64,000 nt of DNA from Bondarzewia mesenterica (taxonomy: Eukaryota; Basidiomycota; Agaricomycetes; Russulales; Bondarzewiaceae), in NCBI GenBank assembly GCA_004802705.1, contig SGPL01000067.1, forward strand, positions 1-64,000, read 5' to 3'. A program made the position numbers and the translations under genes. How positions within the stretch are numbered: position 1 is the first letter of the stretch; the number at the start of each line of letters is the position of its first letter. This document shows positions 11,251 to 26,000 of this stretch, piece by piece. The notes under the pieces are model-generated. The model worked only from the letters and a program-made list of their open reading frames with translations. It was not told the DNA's origin and searched no databases.

Positions 11251-14200
11251 ATCTTAGATGGTACTAAGGGACTGAATAATGTGCAAAATAGAGATAAGAG
11301 GCTTTTAAAAAACTTAAAAGCTTAATATTATCAGCTCTGGCCTTATGTTCTATCAACTATATCTGAAAGGTGCTCTATACTCCTTCAAATAAGGCTATAC
11401 ACAATAATCTCACCTACTGAGCACCTTNTTAAAATATAACCTTNATAGATATGTAAAAGCATATATATNGTTAATCTTTTTTGGCTATAGGGCATGCATA
11501 GAANCTAGATGTGAAGTTGAATATAGTAACCCACCAGTAGCTCACTAATGCTTGTTGCTTAGCATGAATGTCACTTTGAGGCATTAGTGGAATAGTGATA
11601 AGGTTGTTGAGTGCTTTGAAGCTTTGACAAATCCACCATTTTATTTGTTTTGGTGAGGGTTCAGCTTGGGTGATGAATATTTCATGCAGTAAGAGGTCAT
11701 ACTTGAGTGGGAATCTATACATGGTGCACTTATTATTGACTTGATGTTTAAGTTTATCATACAACAGGCTTTTTATTGTGTGGGCCTTTTNTGTGAGGAT
11801 GATATTGCTANAAAACTTGACCTCATCTAGGGCAATAGGGGCTATAATTTCTACTTTTAGCACAATATCAATGTAAAAGAAGAAGTAATTCTGTTTGTTA
11901 TTNAACAGTGGCTGTCAGTGAACTTTCTATGGGATCGTCATTCTAGCAGGAAGNTTGAGCTAGTGTGTAGTGCTNTGTATTAATAAAACTTTACTGATGA
12001 ACATCATGAAGCAGTCAGTGAATTCTAGGATAAAAGTTGTGACTTTTTTATGTTNCTTAAGAGACAAATTAGTGCTAATGTTTATGAGGCAGAGAAGTTC
12101 ATTAGTATATTCAATTTTCTATGGGTTGGTATGCTGTATGTAGATAGAAGGGTTATCTCTGTTGTAGATTTCTGATAGNTTAGTTTCTTCTCAGAGTTCA
12201 CCAGTGTTCAAGTCTGCACTGATAGAGAGAACAAGATTATCAGCATCAGAGACAGTTTTAATAGAGGTACAGTGAGAGGGNGTGGGTGTTATAGATGAGA
12301 AACTTCCCTCAAGGGGGATGATGTGTCCCCCTATACTAACATACACATTTTTTNNTTGTTGCTGAGTTGGAGTGGCTTGGCCTCTCAGCTGGTTAAGATT
12401 GAGATATTGGATATGCGAGCAGGGCTGAATCCCCCATGGCATTTATAGGTAATTTCTTTGGCAGCTGTTTCACATCATTTTTTTATAGCTGGAGGTAATG
12501 CTGGTAGATGGGCATATTGCTAGTTCATNGTTTTGTATTTGTAATAGTTATTANATAAGGAAGGTATTAATAAAAAAGAGACTTGCCTTAAGGGGGATTC
12601 ATCATCCCTTTATAGCATTATATGCTATTTGATGTCTAGTATCAGTTGACATCNTGAAACTTAGTTGCCTTGTGATCTGAGGTATTTCTGATTTCATTTT
12701 TTTAGGGTGACTATACTAGAGGATATCAGTATGCTGATCATGTCATTAGAGTACTCATGNGTAGTTTTAAGTGCTGTGAGTAGGGGCTTGCTGATGAGAA
12801 CTGACCATNATCCTCTGCTTGAGAAGNTTTTAAATTNAGCATAGACATCAATCTTATTGATCATGATGCACTCTTCTCATCTACCTAGGGAGAAAACAAT
12901 TATGCTGTTTATTATGCATAGTTATTNAGGAGAGGGAGTGGTAGTAGTGAGTCAGTGGCTGATGGTAACATGCATGTTGCTATTGATCACATTGATCATG
13001 GCACCATCATCAAATGCACTTCTTATTCTGTGTATTTTATCTTGCAGGCTGTGTAGGTGGACCTNATGCACAAATGGTAGAGTTTTAATAGATTGTATAT
13101 TTTATTGTGTGATTTTTTTTACTTTCCACTATGTACATAGCAGAGCANTCTATTGTGTCTGTCNTGATCTCATACATGTGTGCATCTAAGATAACTACAT
13201 CATCCTTTAGTTTAGCTCTCATCACACTCATTGGGATATACATTGTGAGGGCAATAGATATGTCTTTAGTTGGTGTTATGATGCAGCCAAAGATGTGAGA
13301 GGNAGGAAGAAAAGTGATNATATGGACCATTCATGCCTCCCTTAAGCTACCAGTCCATTTTTATTTTCAGCTTCATTTAACTCATTAGCTTATGCTCTGT
13401 TGGTTGGGTTGTAGTATTCTGAGTTGACGTAAATATATTAGATAAGTGTAAAGTGGGGCAAGCAATTAATGGTGGATGCAATCATCCTCCATCTTCTCTC
13501 ATTCTCTGATATTGTATATCTTTGGTATTTATCATCACAGTGGTGAGGTTTGGCTATGCTACACTTCTAGCATTCTCTTGCCATGATCAGAGATGTTCTC
13601 AGTATAGAAAGGTATAGGCAGTATTTATTGAGCCTGCCATTGAGGTTGATGATGTATCAAGTGATGATTTGGTGCTCATAAAGAGTTAGATCCTCTAGTA
13701 TGTTGAGATAGATGGGAAGTTGATTTTATTGTGTAGTTGCTCATCAGTCAGTATTGGGAAGGCACTCTAGATCAATGCTCTGTATAGTAAGCATGATGTG
13801 GTAGGGAGTTTTGGGGTAAGTAGAGCTCTAACCAAGAAAAGGGTTGGTGTCGAAGGAGGTGGATAGTTATGATGTGAAGGTGGGTATTCTAATTGATATA
13901 TAGCCCATCATGCTTTGTAAGCTTGATGGAAGAGAGGTGAGCCAGGGAGGGGGTTAGCAGTAAGCTTATTTTTTTAGAGCCTTGATCCTTGCATCTTGAC
14001 TCTAAATGCAAAGGATATCATTAGAGTAGACTTTGCAAACAGCATCACAAAAGCTTGGCTAGATAGTGAATGTACCGGTGACTTGAGAGGCAATGCTGTG
14101 AGGTAGGTTCTTTCAAACGTCTTCAATGAGCATGCTGATACTATCTGAGATAGTGCTGGTGAGAATTTATACTCAATTAGCCTATCAAATGTGTCCTCAT

Positions 14201-14399
14201 TCTTCTATATCATCTGTTTCTATTTTTCTTTCCTGTGTCCATCTCTATCAGCCTGTGAGCTTGAAGTGCTACTATCTTCTCCTCATGTGTTTTAAGTGTC
14301 AGCTTGATTTTGGGCCACTTGGTATAAAACACTATCTTAACAGATGTCTAGGTTGCGGTATCTGCAGGGGTAAGTTCATTTTTAAATTATTTTTTAGCA
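11251..14399. other. Decayed repeat DNA with minus-strand open fragments
   Basis: The longest open piece is on the minus strand at 11863-11471 (130 codons, with HAKQQALVSYWWVTIF near its end). Others are at 12442-12191 and 13330-13085 (IFGCIITPTKDISIAL). All are minus-strand and could be remnants of one element, but frames do not join and I recognise no domain. Composition matches the flanking relics. Confidence 0.3.
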
Positions 14400-14885
14400 G
14401 GGCTGCCTAATTGTAGGTGCTATTCTAGGTTTGTGCCTTCTATTCATTGGTAGTTTTTTTTTGTTGAAGGTCTACTCAACTTCTTTGATGAAGTTGTCGA
14501 GGTTTTTGTCTTGTCAGCCTTCACCATGGAACTAGATGGCCTGAGTAGTGATAGACATATTAGTGTTAGTGTCGATATTGATTAGCGGAAGGGAAAGAAT
14601 GAGTAGGATGTGAGGTAAAGATGAGAGAGCAGTAGCATAAGAATGAGTGGAAGGTAAATTAAGGATGATGGATTCAGAGAATAGTGTTAATAGAGATAAG
14701 CTGTCGTGATTGGATAGGCCTAATAGGATTGTTAGGCTGCTATGGCTAAAGGGTAGAGATAGGGATGATGAAATGTTAATTTTGAGAAGAGGGAGTTTAA
14801 AACTATGAGGGGTATTCAGCAGTATAAGCATGATGAGTGGGGGTATGATATGGCTACTTCTTAGGGCTCGGTGTGAGAATACCAA
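14400..14885 (-). pseudogene. Possible retrotransposon gag-like fragment
   Basis: The minus strand opens at 14885-14532 with a Ser/Leu-rich stretch and then reads on, past a stop, as FHGEG, QDKNLDNFIKEVE and FNKKNY (about 14530-14440). The F-H-G-[DE]-G then D/N-x-x-x-F order resembles the N-terminal start of fungal LTR-retrotransposon gag proteins. This is a short and weak resemblance, and no zinc knuckle was found downstream with certainty. Confidence 0.25.
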
Positions 14886-17443
14886 TGTAAAATGAATAAG
14901 GAGCTAGTTTGATAGAGAGTCAGCAGTATTTTNAGAATTGTGTTTAGGGTAGGCAGTGTTCATGATGGCTGTGTTCTGAAGGGCAGGTTTTTTATCACTG
15001 TTATTACCAGATAGAACAAGCATGAAGTGCATAATAGCAAGAANTGAGATCAATAATGATACAATAGTAGACTAGTGGCTAGTTTATCTATGTGGACCCN
15101 AAGAACCTCTTTTATAAGACCCCATGCTATCTCCTCAACTANTGCTAATCCTCAAGCTCAGCAACTTATAGCTCTCCTACTATCCCCTAGGGGATGAAGT
15201 CACTACTCTAATATATGCATGCTAAGTTCACTATTATAAAAATTAGTAGAATAAAACCTAAGACTCACTGTTATTATAAGGCCAGGCATGCATCATGATC
15301 CCTGCCTTCTTGGCCATGGTGGCAAAAGTGACCATGTCTTTGCAGTATGAAACTGTGTGAGAAAAGATAAAGCTCTTAGTTTATGCTGTTTTAATGTACA
15401 TGAGCTGAGAATGATTGATAGTGCAAGCTTGACAGCAAGAAGACTATACATAGCTCCTTAGTTAAGCAATCATAAATTTTTAATGCAATTTCAGTGTTGG
15501 AGCATTAACATGTTAACTATCAGCATATTTATCGATATAATTTTAATGCACAGCAGTCTCTTCACTCTGATGTCTACATTTATACCTTTAAATAGGCCAG
15601 CCAGCAAAATGAACTCAAGCAGATAAAGACAACATAGGCCTTCAAGGCAAAGGGGACCTCATTCAGTGCATTTTGTGACTGATAGTATCTGATAGGTTTT
15701 AGTTACTGACAGTAANGTGAATCATGTTTTTAGANGCATACACTATCAAAGAGCTATAAAGATGCTCTTAGTGGTATTTATGAATGTTTTTCAACTTANA
15801 ATAGTTGCTCCTTAGCATATGTGACTAAATGATGCTATTGGCATCTATAGCTACTATATTTTATAGTGATAGTGCATAAATTATTGAATGGCATGATATG
15901 TACTTGATGGAGGTAGTCATGTATGACATCTGCCTCGAGTACACAATTCTTGTAAGTGAAAAAAAAAATATCTCTCATCTTTCATTCACTGAGGCTGATG
16001 CAGTGAGTATTTGCTCTATAGGCTNTCAGCATATTATTAGATAATTCAAAGACAAATAAGACTAGCNATATTGATGAGTTCAACATAATCTGACATCATA
16101 TCATCAAGTTCTGTCCTATAAGTAGCATCACCTTCTTGCTATTTATGCACCTTCAGGTCACAAANAAGCCCATGCTAATATTTGCATAANACTTTGATGA
16201 TAGCACATTCAGTGAGTTCAAGCAATATGATTGGTATATATATTACCTATTTTATGCTAGCAAAATTGAGAAGCTGATGTCATATAACAGTGAGTTGCTC
16301 ACTCTATTCCTAGTGTTCTGATTTTAGAGCTTCACATCTGATCACTTATGCCTTATAAAATCATTGACTGCAGATACAAAACATTCACTTAAATAATAGT
16401 GTGTCACTCACTAANGTTACACATGCTGCTTGACACTATAATGCTCAAAATATGCATGCAAATGGGGGCTCAATTAGCAGCACAAATANNATAGGGGACT
16501 GAATGAAATTAGGCTTATTCTGTGCATGTTATGATCAAGTTTTAAACTTGAATGCCATCCTTAGCTCAGCAATGTTCAATAGAAGGGATTTGATAACTTA
16601 CAACCTCTNGTGTGATGTTCTCAGTATGAGGATTTTTATAACACCTCTCACTATAACCCTGACAACATTATCTTTATTTGTAGAANNCNCAATTGAGCTG
16701 CTCACTGCTATATTTCCATAAGTGGAGTANAAGCAGGAGGAGCTTTGTGTGNATATAGTTAATAATCAGTTTGCAAAGATATTACACTGTGCCAGTTTTT
16801 TTGCTTGCTCACTTAGTTGCAGTGAGTGCTCATTTAGAATGCCACTATCTTGTATTCATGCTATAGTTCAGACTTCTCTATTTTTTACTATCCTCTCTTT
16901 AACACTCTTGCCTTCTATGCTCTTATAAATGGCAGCTCAAATGGCATTATAAAGGCTGAGAGTAAAGCTGAACAAGCCTTTAAAGGCATTCTTATTCAAT
17001 TTATATAGGGTGTTTAAAGTGCTTCGACTGAAGTTGACTTTACATGGCGTTACAATTACTTGGCTAGTGAGCAGGTACTCTCNGTAGTAACTCACAAGGT
17101 AGAATAGTTCAAAGGCCTGATGGAGATGATGCTGTCCTCAAAATCTCATCAATAGATCAGTGAAGATGAGCATCATTATTGATAAAGCTTATAAGCTAGC
17201 TGCTGATATGCCTATAAGTGGTGTTCTCACATCTCACATCCTCAACATTTATATCTTNTAATTTAGCAATAAGTGTCAGCTTTACTTTGCCTATAATGCT
17301 CAACTCCATAGTTATACAGCTGCTACTTGCTGTNCATCTGATTGTAGCTAGTCATGGTCTTGAGATGCCTTTCATTGCAANGATGACAGTAGTAGCACCT
17401 GTTCACTCCTCTGATCACATGCCTGCTGCTACACCCAATCCTT
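14886..17443. other. Decayed repeat DNA, family unresolved
   Basis: Plus-strand open pieces lie at 16503-16721, 16722-16928 and 17218-17481. The first two are in adjacent frames and could be read as one relic with hydrophobic segments (CDVLSMRIFITPLTITL and FFACSLSCSECSFRMPL). I cannot name the family. The right end is cut by the TIR element that begins at 17444. Confidence 0.3.
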
Positions 17444-18415
17444 CATCTGTAAAAACCTCATTTGTAAATAAGATATTATAAGATATAATAACAATTAATA
17501 ACAGATTCTCTNTTTTAACTTATCTTCTCTTTTTAATTGTAGTCTAATATGCAATAAATTATTGTCAAATAAGCCTGATTTATTATTAATGTAAAAGTAA
17601 AATTAATTCTCACTCTTAACTTTACTTATCTTTTATCATTTTTNAATTCTAACTTTTACTTTTTTTTTTGTCATTTGTCAAGTTTGAACCCAAGGCCTCT
17701 TGCATTTTACTTATTCAAAATACTACCTCATCACTCTTAACTACTACACTACTTCAGCTTATAATTTATATTCCACATAATTTTATATATAGAGACCTCA
17801 ATCTGATTTATAATAAAATTTTATAACTACCTGATATTATTNGCTATTATTATTTTTATGCATTAACCCTATACATAGTATATATCATCAAAAAAAGTCT
17901 TGATGAGAAGAGCTAAAATCTAAAGATTTTTGATTGATAATTACTTTAACTTAGTCAATAAATGTAAAACTTAATAATGACTACACTGATCAATATTAAC
18001 TATATAATATGCTTTGATTAATTATATTTATGCTCAATTATAATTAGTGTATTAATATTGTGAATTAGTGATAATTGTTAAGCTTAGCTACTATATTTTA
18101 AAGCTCTAACACTTGCTAATTCAGTTAATAGCTCACTCACATGTCAAAAATTAGCTCAAAAACTATATTCAAGACTACTCAAAAATCTGATCATAAATAT
18201 CCTTATTGCTTAAAAATGAGGTTTAAACTAAATTAGATAGAAAAATTATATTTTACTTTAAAAGTATTATTTTATTATTCATTAATTATATTACAAAAGG
18301 TTATTCACTTTTAATTAGATATAAATTAGCATTAAATTAAAATATAGAAAAAAAACTAAATTAAAATAAATAAGTATACATAACATCTTATTCACAAATG
18401 AGGTTTTTGCAGATG
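17444..18415. mobile_element. 1-kb TIR element, copy A
   Basis: A 972-bp non-coding, very AT-rich element with terminal inverted repeats of about 31 bp. The left end starts catctgtaaaaacctc and the right end is the complement of catctgcaaaaacctc; the inverted match continues to about base 31. A second, clearly homologous copy in the same orientation lies at 53342-54359. No protein is encoded, so it is a non-autonomous element (MITE-like). The TG...CA ends inside the catc/gatg pair would also suit a solo LTR, but the long inverted ends favour a DNA element. I found no convincing target duplication. Confidence 0.7.
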
Positions 18416-21400
18416 TCAAACTTTAAAGTNAGACATGCTTGTAGCCAAATATGATNACTCATGGCTTAGGGTGTACTAGTGGTCATGNGTAAGTAGTAAA
18501 TGGCTGCTATTCTACAAGTATCAGGCTATCACTCAGATTTCAGATATCTANATCGANTGAATGGTGGGCTNAAATAGCTACCTTTCTATTTGAGAACTAA
18601 AGAAAGGATAAGGTGCTTGATGGAGGTGAAATAATAATATGATAAAGATAAAGATAAGCAGATGAAAAAAAGTAATCAGCCTCATTGCAGAGCTTTTAGG
18701 TAAGCAAAATTAAAATATTAAGCTTGCACTCTNTTTTTTGNAAGTGAAATATGAACTAAAGTACTGTATATGTGCATTCTATAATTATCTTTAGTAGAAG
18801 AGGGGCATCGAGTATTTTGAAGTTATAGCAGCATTAATATCCTTCTCATAATAGTTATCAAAGTTATTTATTACATTCCTGTATACACTCAATTAAATAT
18901 GTATATTATATATATAGAAATATATGAGCATTTGCACTATCATACTGTGATTTTATTATAAAGTAAGATCAATGACATCAGATGCTGAAGAGATGCCTCA
19001 TGAGACATGAAGTATGAAGGCCTAGAATAAACACTAACATCAGCTGCTGTCAAGNCAATGCAATTAGTACTGTCACTATTATCATTCTCATCATTTTTTG
19101 TATCAAAAATCTAAATAAAGACATCTAGATGCTTAATGTGATGCTAATATCTCACTAACAGAAATGCTAATCTGAATAAAGTTATCCANNGTCCTCACCT
19201 GATGATACACATCACTGTGCACTAATATCAGGAGTATAGACTTTAANATAATGGCTAAAATTTACATAAAATAGTGATAGGCCATATTAGATGGTGCATC
19301 ATTAGGCAGCTTGATATGCTACTGCAGAATATCAAAGTAAGACTTCATCAAATACTCTATCTAATATGCCATAATTTTAGCCTATTATTTAGCCTTATTA
19401 CTGTATATCTTAATAGTAGATGCAGCTAAAGTTAATTGATTTTAAAACACATACATGTCAATTGTATCATATAAATATATAGAAAATAATCATGCACTGA
19501 GCATTGTGAGCCCTGGTGTTGTACATGCATATATCTAAACTTGATAGCTTATCATTTACACATACCTCATTATCATTTTTNATGGCAGCTATAGTTGCCT
19601 ATAAGTAAATTTCTGACTATATTCATGACTTTATTTTAGCATAGAGCTTGTCATAAGAATGTCACTAAAAGTACTTCTTACACAAGAAAAGCAAAAGGGG
19701 AAGATCGAGCAGTTTTNTAGTAACTTGAGGACCAGAGAAAAGTGTCCACTTCACCAGTCATACATACAAATTTATAATGTGAAGGTCAAAGAAGTCTTCA
19801 AGCAATAATGCAGCAAGTGCTAGCTTTACGCTGTAGAGAAAGCTNAAGGGATTATAAAGCAGTGCATTGACAAATTGATGCNACTATTAAGCTGCCAGTA
19901 ATTTTTAAATAGTGGACATCAGTGCATTTANAACCTCAAGTAGTGCATCACTGAATTTATATAATATAATGTGTGCAGCTGAACTGATATTCTTCATGTT
20001 CTATCAAATATACAGCTAAGTTCATATTAACATACATCAAAAAGTGCCATTTATTGTGTCCTTACTGATGAGTAGTCCTCACCACTAAGAAGAGCAAACA
20101 GGACTAGCCCTCTTCANGAGAGCTAGACATCTAGATAATTAAAGATATCCTATGAGTAGTAGAGTTCAATGGATTCTCTGTCTTGCTTTATGCTTGGGCT
20201 ACTAAAAATAGATATTAAAAAAAAAAAAGATAAATAATAGTATCTAGAGTGATATACTTGCAGGTAACTGTCTTTATCCTGAAGAGAAAAGTATCGACAT
20301 TGTCCATCAATACAGCATNTATTATATCTTTAGAATTGAGGTGCATGAGTTCAGCCTTAGCCTCTCTTAGTGTCTGGATAGATATACAAGGCATAAGACT
20401 TGAAACAGCACACAGATATTGAATATAGATTTACCTCATACATGTTGAATTCAAAAGCAGTAACTAGTTGCTTAAAACCTTTTGTAAGTCAATGGTTCTT
20501 TAGGATGATATTTTTGCCTCTCTTGAGGAAAGGCTGCTTATCACCATAAAAAATGAAGAGCAGCATGATGAGAGCCTTTGACAGCACATTGAGATAAAAA
20601 AAGAGCACACATAATTTGGAGCATAGTTTTGTATTAGCATGCTCATAGTGAAAGTGAGGCTGGCACTAATAAAATTAGATGCCATAGTAATGCTGCACTG
20701 TCAGAGCTATAGACAAAAAGAATAAGGCATAGTGGACATACATGCTCACCTTACATTAATACCTAGAATGAAGTAATATTCTTTATTCCCCTTCTTAAAA
20801 CTATCATCAATGGCGACATGCACTAATAATAAGTAGAAAGCTGCCAGCTTGAGTAACTAAAGCACAAGATTTAAGAGTAAGTAAATGAGCAATCAGAAAT
20901 TCAGACTGATCAACATGCACTTGCCATAAGCTATCTATACTTATATTGTCAATGAGGCTTAGTCACAAGAGGAAACCACAATGCAAGATATAAGCCACAA
21001 TAACTAGAGGTGTCAGTGAGACAATAAGCCTCTGTTTGAGACCTCAGAGAAATAGTGGCAAGTGACAAGAAATAGCAGACAGGTAACAAAACACCAAACA
21101 GATTAATAATAATGATAAGAGAGTGTAATGAGGGTGCCAATGTAGGGCAATAAGCAACATGACAAGTTGAGCACAATAAAGATGCTAGTGTAAGAGAATA
21201 AGTGATGTTCAAGTGAAAAAGGGGTAGGAGTGGCAAGAGGCATACTAAAAGATGGAGGCCCTGCATCTCAGTGCTTCTCATTGTCCTTTGTAACCTGTTT
21301 CTACTTCTATGATTGCTTTTAACATTCACATTTATAGCTAAACTTCTTTTAAAAATAACTTTATTACTGTGAATGTCATCCCACAGTATTTTAGACTCAT

Positions 21401-23045
21401 CTCTTTTAACTATAACCCCACTTTATAACCCTCTTAATTGGACTCTATAAATAGCATCACTTTTAATTCCTCTATAAATAGTCAAAAGGTGCTCTCAATT
21501 TTGAAAATGATCATGCGTTGCTCGAGCTTGCCTACATACCTTGCACTAACTAAGGGAATTGATAAGCCTGCTGTGAGATTTGAGTAATAAGAGGGACCTT
21601 AAAGAGGTTATTTTAGATGAGCCATGCATCATCATCATCCTTATTATCATCATCTGTAAAACTTAGATTGAGTGTGGTGCAATAAATAAGATATGACTCT
21701 ATAAGTGTTTGAGCTAATATGCTCTTTTAACTGAAGTGCAGCATCCTGAGTTCCTTATATCACTTGCATCACTCATGCACTTAATCTTAATTCTAGCTCC
21801 TATCTCTCTGCAGCATTACATTTAAAAGCTTGGGTACTCTACACAAGCTATGCTTTATCTCATTATTCTAAAGAGCTAAGAGAGGATGAAGGTCACTGTG
21901 CATGCTCACAACTTATTGAAAGAGGTAGATAAATTTATTGTCCACCTTCTAAATTAGGCAAAAATAATACAAGCTGTATCTCTGATGATGAATGAGGTTC
22001 AGATTAAACTTTAATTATTTAACTAATAGAGGCATTGCATAGACAAATCTCACCAAAATTATACTAATAACTTCTTTAGTCTCTATGCTACATTTATTAT
22101 CTCTCTGTTGGGTGACCTCAGTATTCAAGTCAGTCAATATACCTCTCTTTATTTGATTGCTATGATAGTAACTGACAATGCTATCATTGTGTCCTTTTGA
22201 CCATATATATATTTTTTGCATGCAGGTTATTATAATGCTTGATTAAAGGACTTGGACCTAGTTTTCTAAATAAATTCCTCTTCAGTTAACTCATGATATC
22301 ATGCATCAGTAGTTAAAACTAAGTAATCACTGATAAAAAAGATAAACAGGCCAGTGAGTTAGAGTGAATGCTCTATAACTAGGATAGCATCTCATTGTCT
22401 ACTTGAAGACCTCACTTTAAGCACTGTGGGATGACACAAAGGCTGTAAACATGCACTTATAGGATGTGAAGGCACTGCAAGAGAATAATAAGGATGCAGT
22501 GCAAGAAAACTTAGGTGAGCTGCAGTGGGGGCATTCTAAGCTTTAGGCTAAGTTAAATAATGTGCTTGTAAGCATATGTAAGCTAAAGATAGAGAGGCAG
22601 ACTAGTGCAACTTGTAGCATGACAGATAGAGAAAATCAAGAGGTTAATTGGCATATTACAGACTGCCTATTTAGCATCTGCAGACTAAAGCAGCATTATT
22701 AAGTACTTTCAACTAAATATAAATAGCTTTACTGCTTAACAAGGCCATTATGAGGCTATATGAGGCCTTAATTTTAGATTTAATGACAATCACTTTGCTA
22801 TTATCACTGATGATTCTATTGTGTGTATTTGGTCATTTGTGAAGAGCTGGAAAGAACACATTCTTTTAAGTATTTTGAGCATCTTATGAATTTTTTTACT
22901 TTTATTGCTAACTCATGTCACTTCAATAGGTCATNAATGAGATATTAAGTGTGTCGAGTGATACTTAACTAAAAACCTATTAGTGTTTAAAAGTGAGGAC
23001 AATCAAATTAAATTTTAGAATTTATGAATGGGCACTTCACTCACA
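18416..23045. other. Decayed repeat DNA, no family recognised
   Basis: Open stretches are short apart from a minus-strand piece at 21329-20949 whose composition (Leu/Ser/Cys rich, no motif) suggests chance. A plus-strand reading across 19680-20700 shows weakly protein-like stretches (for example KGRSSSF, NVKVKEVFKQ) but I cannot name them. CpG is almost absent and ambiguous bases are frequent. Confidence 0.3.
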
Positions 23046-26000
23046 AAGCCTATTCAGTGCCCTAATACNATCTATGATGCTCTGACTAATCATGCTTTTT
23101 GACTGATGTCGATGGTCAAGCTGAGCTCAATCAATGTATATACAACCCATCTCTAATGGTTGAGCTACTCCTTACTATTGCTTATCTTTGGTGGCTCAGC
23201 CAAAAATCTCAGAGAAGGTGATGAGATTGAGCTTGCTCACTGTTGATCATCTCTAATGGTTCAGTTGAGATTCTCAGAGAAGGTAATGAGATTAGGCTTG
23301 CTCGTCACTGACTACCTTTAATGATTCAGCCAAGAATCTTAGGGAAAGTAATAGAATGGGCTTGCTTGCTGCTGATCATCTCTAATNGTTTGGCTAAGGT
23401 TAAAGTAATAAAATGGGCTTGCTCACTGTTGACTATTTCTAATAGTTCAGCCGAGATTCTCAAGAAAAATAATAGAATAGGCTCATTTGCCATTGACTAT
23501 CTTTAATAGTTTGGCNAAGATTATTNGAGAAAGTAATAGCATGAGCCCACTCGCTATTGACTATCTCTAACAGTTTAATTGAGATTCTCAAANNNTTGAC
23601 TCTCTCCNTATACTAAACATTCTCGGTCACTGAAATGTTAGCTCTGTGCTTAATGATGAGAGATCTTGACCAGCAATGAGATCNAGTGTATGCCCAATNG
23701 TTAAAGTTTTTGGCTAGTGAGATATTCAGTTTAACCCCAATGCCGAGAAATCTATGTATCAGTGAGACATCTCGGCTANTGAGATGATGATTTTATANAA
23801 AATAGCAAAATTGTGTTTTTTTATTGGAGATGATGAAGACTTTGTAAAATGAGTTTGGGAGTATTTGTGGTNGATTCTACCTCACAATAGCTTCCTGTCC
23901 ATACATCACACTTATATATTCATCTCCACTAATGCTTGTTCTGTATTCTCAATGATGTTCTCCATTGAGATTACTGTTCTTTTTTTTAGAAAGGCCTGAG
24001 ACTCCCCTAGATGGCTTCGGCCTCAGCCTNAGTGGATTCTANATCACAATAGCTTCTCACCCATATATTATACTTGTATATTCATCTCTGCTAGCACTTG
24101 TTCTATTTTCTTAATAATATTCTCTACTGAGATCACTATTTTTCCCCAAAAAGGCCTGAGACTTCCCCNGATAGCTTCAGCCTTGGCTTATGTGGATTCT
24201 ACATCATAATACCTTCCTCCTCATATATCACACTTGTATATTCATCACTGCTGGCACTTGTGCTATATTTACATCATCAATAGTACATTCTTTAAGCCAT
24301 TCATCNTATTANTCAATTAGTTGCACTTTACAGTATTGAGTAATNTCTTGCCAACAAGCAGTATGATNTAAATTGCAACTGATTGACTAAAAGAATGAAT
24401 AGCTTGAAGAATGTGCTATTGATGATGAATATACAAGTATAATACCTCATTAAAAAGGTAATTTTATGAATAATCCATGCTGGCACTCATTAAAGTCTTT
24501 TGGTGAAGTCTTTGTCTTCCCTGAAGAAGAATGGTGTTTTTGTTGGTGAGCATGTAGTGAATGTAGAACAAGTGGTCCTATAAACTGATATGCAAGTTTT
24601 ATATATGTGCAAAAAGCTATTATCATGTAGAATTTAGGCTGATACTCACTGAAGCTTTTTGTGCAAGTGTTAGTCCTTTTTAGGCAACAATACTAATANC
24701 TTATTGAAAGCATGGTAGATAATGCATAACAAGAGTTTCTATAAATAAATATTCAAGTTTTATATATCAAAGGAAGGCTGTTGAGATGTAAAATCCATGC
24801 TGAAGCTCACTAAAGCCTTTTGGCAAAGTCTTTGCCTTTGCTGGGAAAGAACAGTGTTTTTGCCAACAAGCAAGGCCATAGATGCAAAACAAGAGTTAAT
24901 GTGGATGAATATGTGAGTATGATATATGGGCANGAAGGTATTGTAATGTAAAATCTGCATCATATAATACCAAAGCCATTTGGCAAAGCCTTCAGCCTTC
25001 CTAGCAAGAAACAGTAATCTCACTAAGAAATATCATTTATAAAATAGAATAAGTGTTATTCATGATGAATATATANGTGTGATATATGGGCAAGAATATG
25101 CTGTAATGTAAAATGCTCATCAAATAATGCTGAAGCTATTTGGCAAAGTCTTACACCTTCCTAGTGAGGAACAGTAATCTCACCANGCAANATTATTGAG
25201 AAAATAGTACAAGTGCCAGCAGGGATAAATATNTAAATGTGATATAACAGCCTAAAGTTATTTTGATATAAAATCTATGCTCATCAACGCTAAAGCCACT
25301 TNATGAAGTTCTCCACCTTCTTAGAAAAGAACAGTGATAACATCAGTGAACATCATTATAAATCTAGCACAAGTGCCAATGGGCATGAATATATAAGTGT
25401 GATATATAGAAAGGAAGGTATTGTGATATTAAATCCACTCAGACTGAGGCCAAAGCTATTTAGGGAAGTCTCAGGCCTTTNTGGCAAGGAATAGTAATTA
25501 TACTGATAAACAGCATTGAGAAAATAGCACAAATGCCGGCGGAGATGAATATATAAGTGTAATATATTGGCCTGAAGCTATTTTGATGCAAAATCNATGC
25601 TCACTAATGCTGAAGCCATTTGGCAAAGTCCTACACCTTCTCAGTGAAGAATAGTGATTACATCAGTGAACATTATTATAAATATAGTACAAGTGCTAGC
25701 AGTGATGAATATACAAGTGTGATATATGAGGAGGAAGGTATTGTGATGTAGAATCCACCCAAGTTAAGGCCAAAGCCATTTGGGGAAGTCTCAGGCCTTT
25801 CTGGGGAAAAATAGTGATCTCAGTAGAGAATATTATTAAAAAAATAGAACAAGTGCTAGCAGAGATGAATATACAAGTATAATATGTGGATGAGAAGCTA
25901 TTGTGATGTAGAATCCACTTAGGCTGAGGCCGAAGCCATCTAGGGGAGTCTCAGGCCTTTCTAAAAAAAGAACAGTAATCTCAATGGGGAACATCATTGA

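Noticed and set aside
20949..21329. 126-codon minus-strand frame as a gene
   Set aside because: Composition is Leu/Ser/Cys-rich without motif and sits in AT-rich repeat DNA; likely chance.
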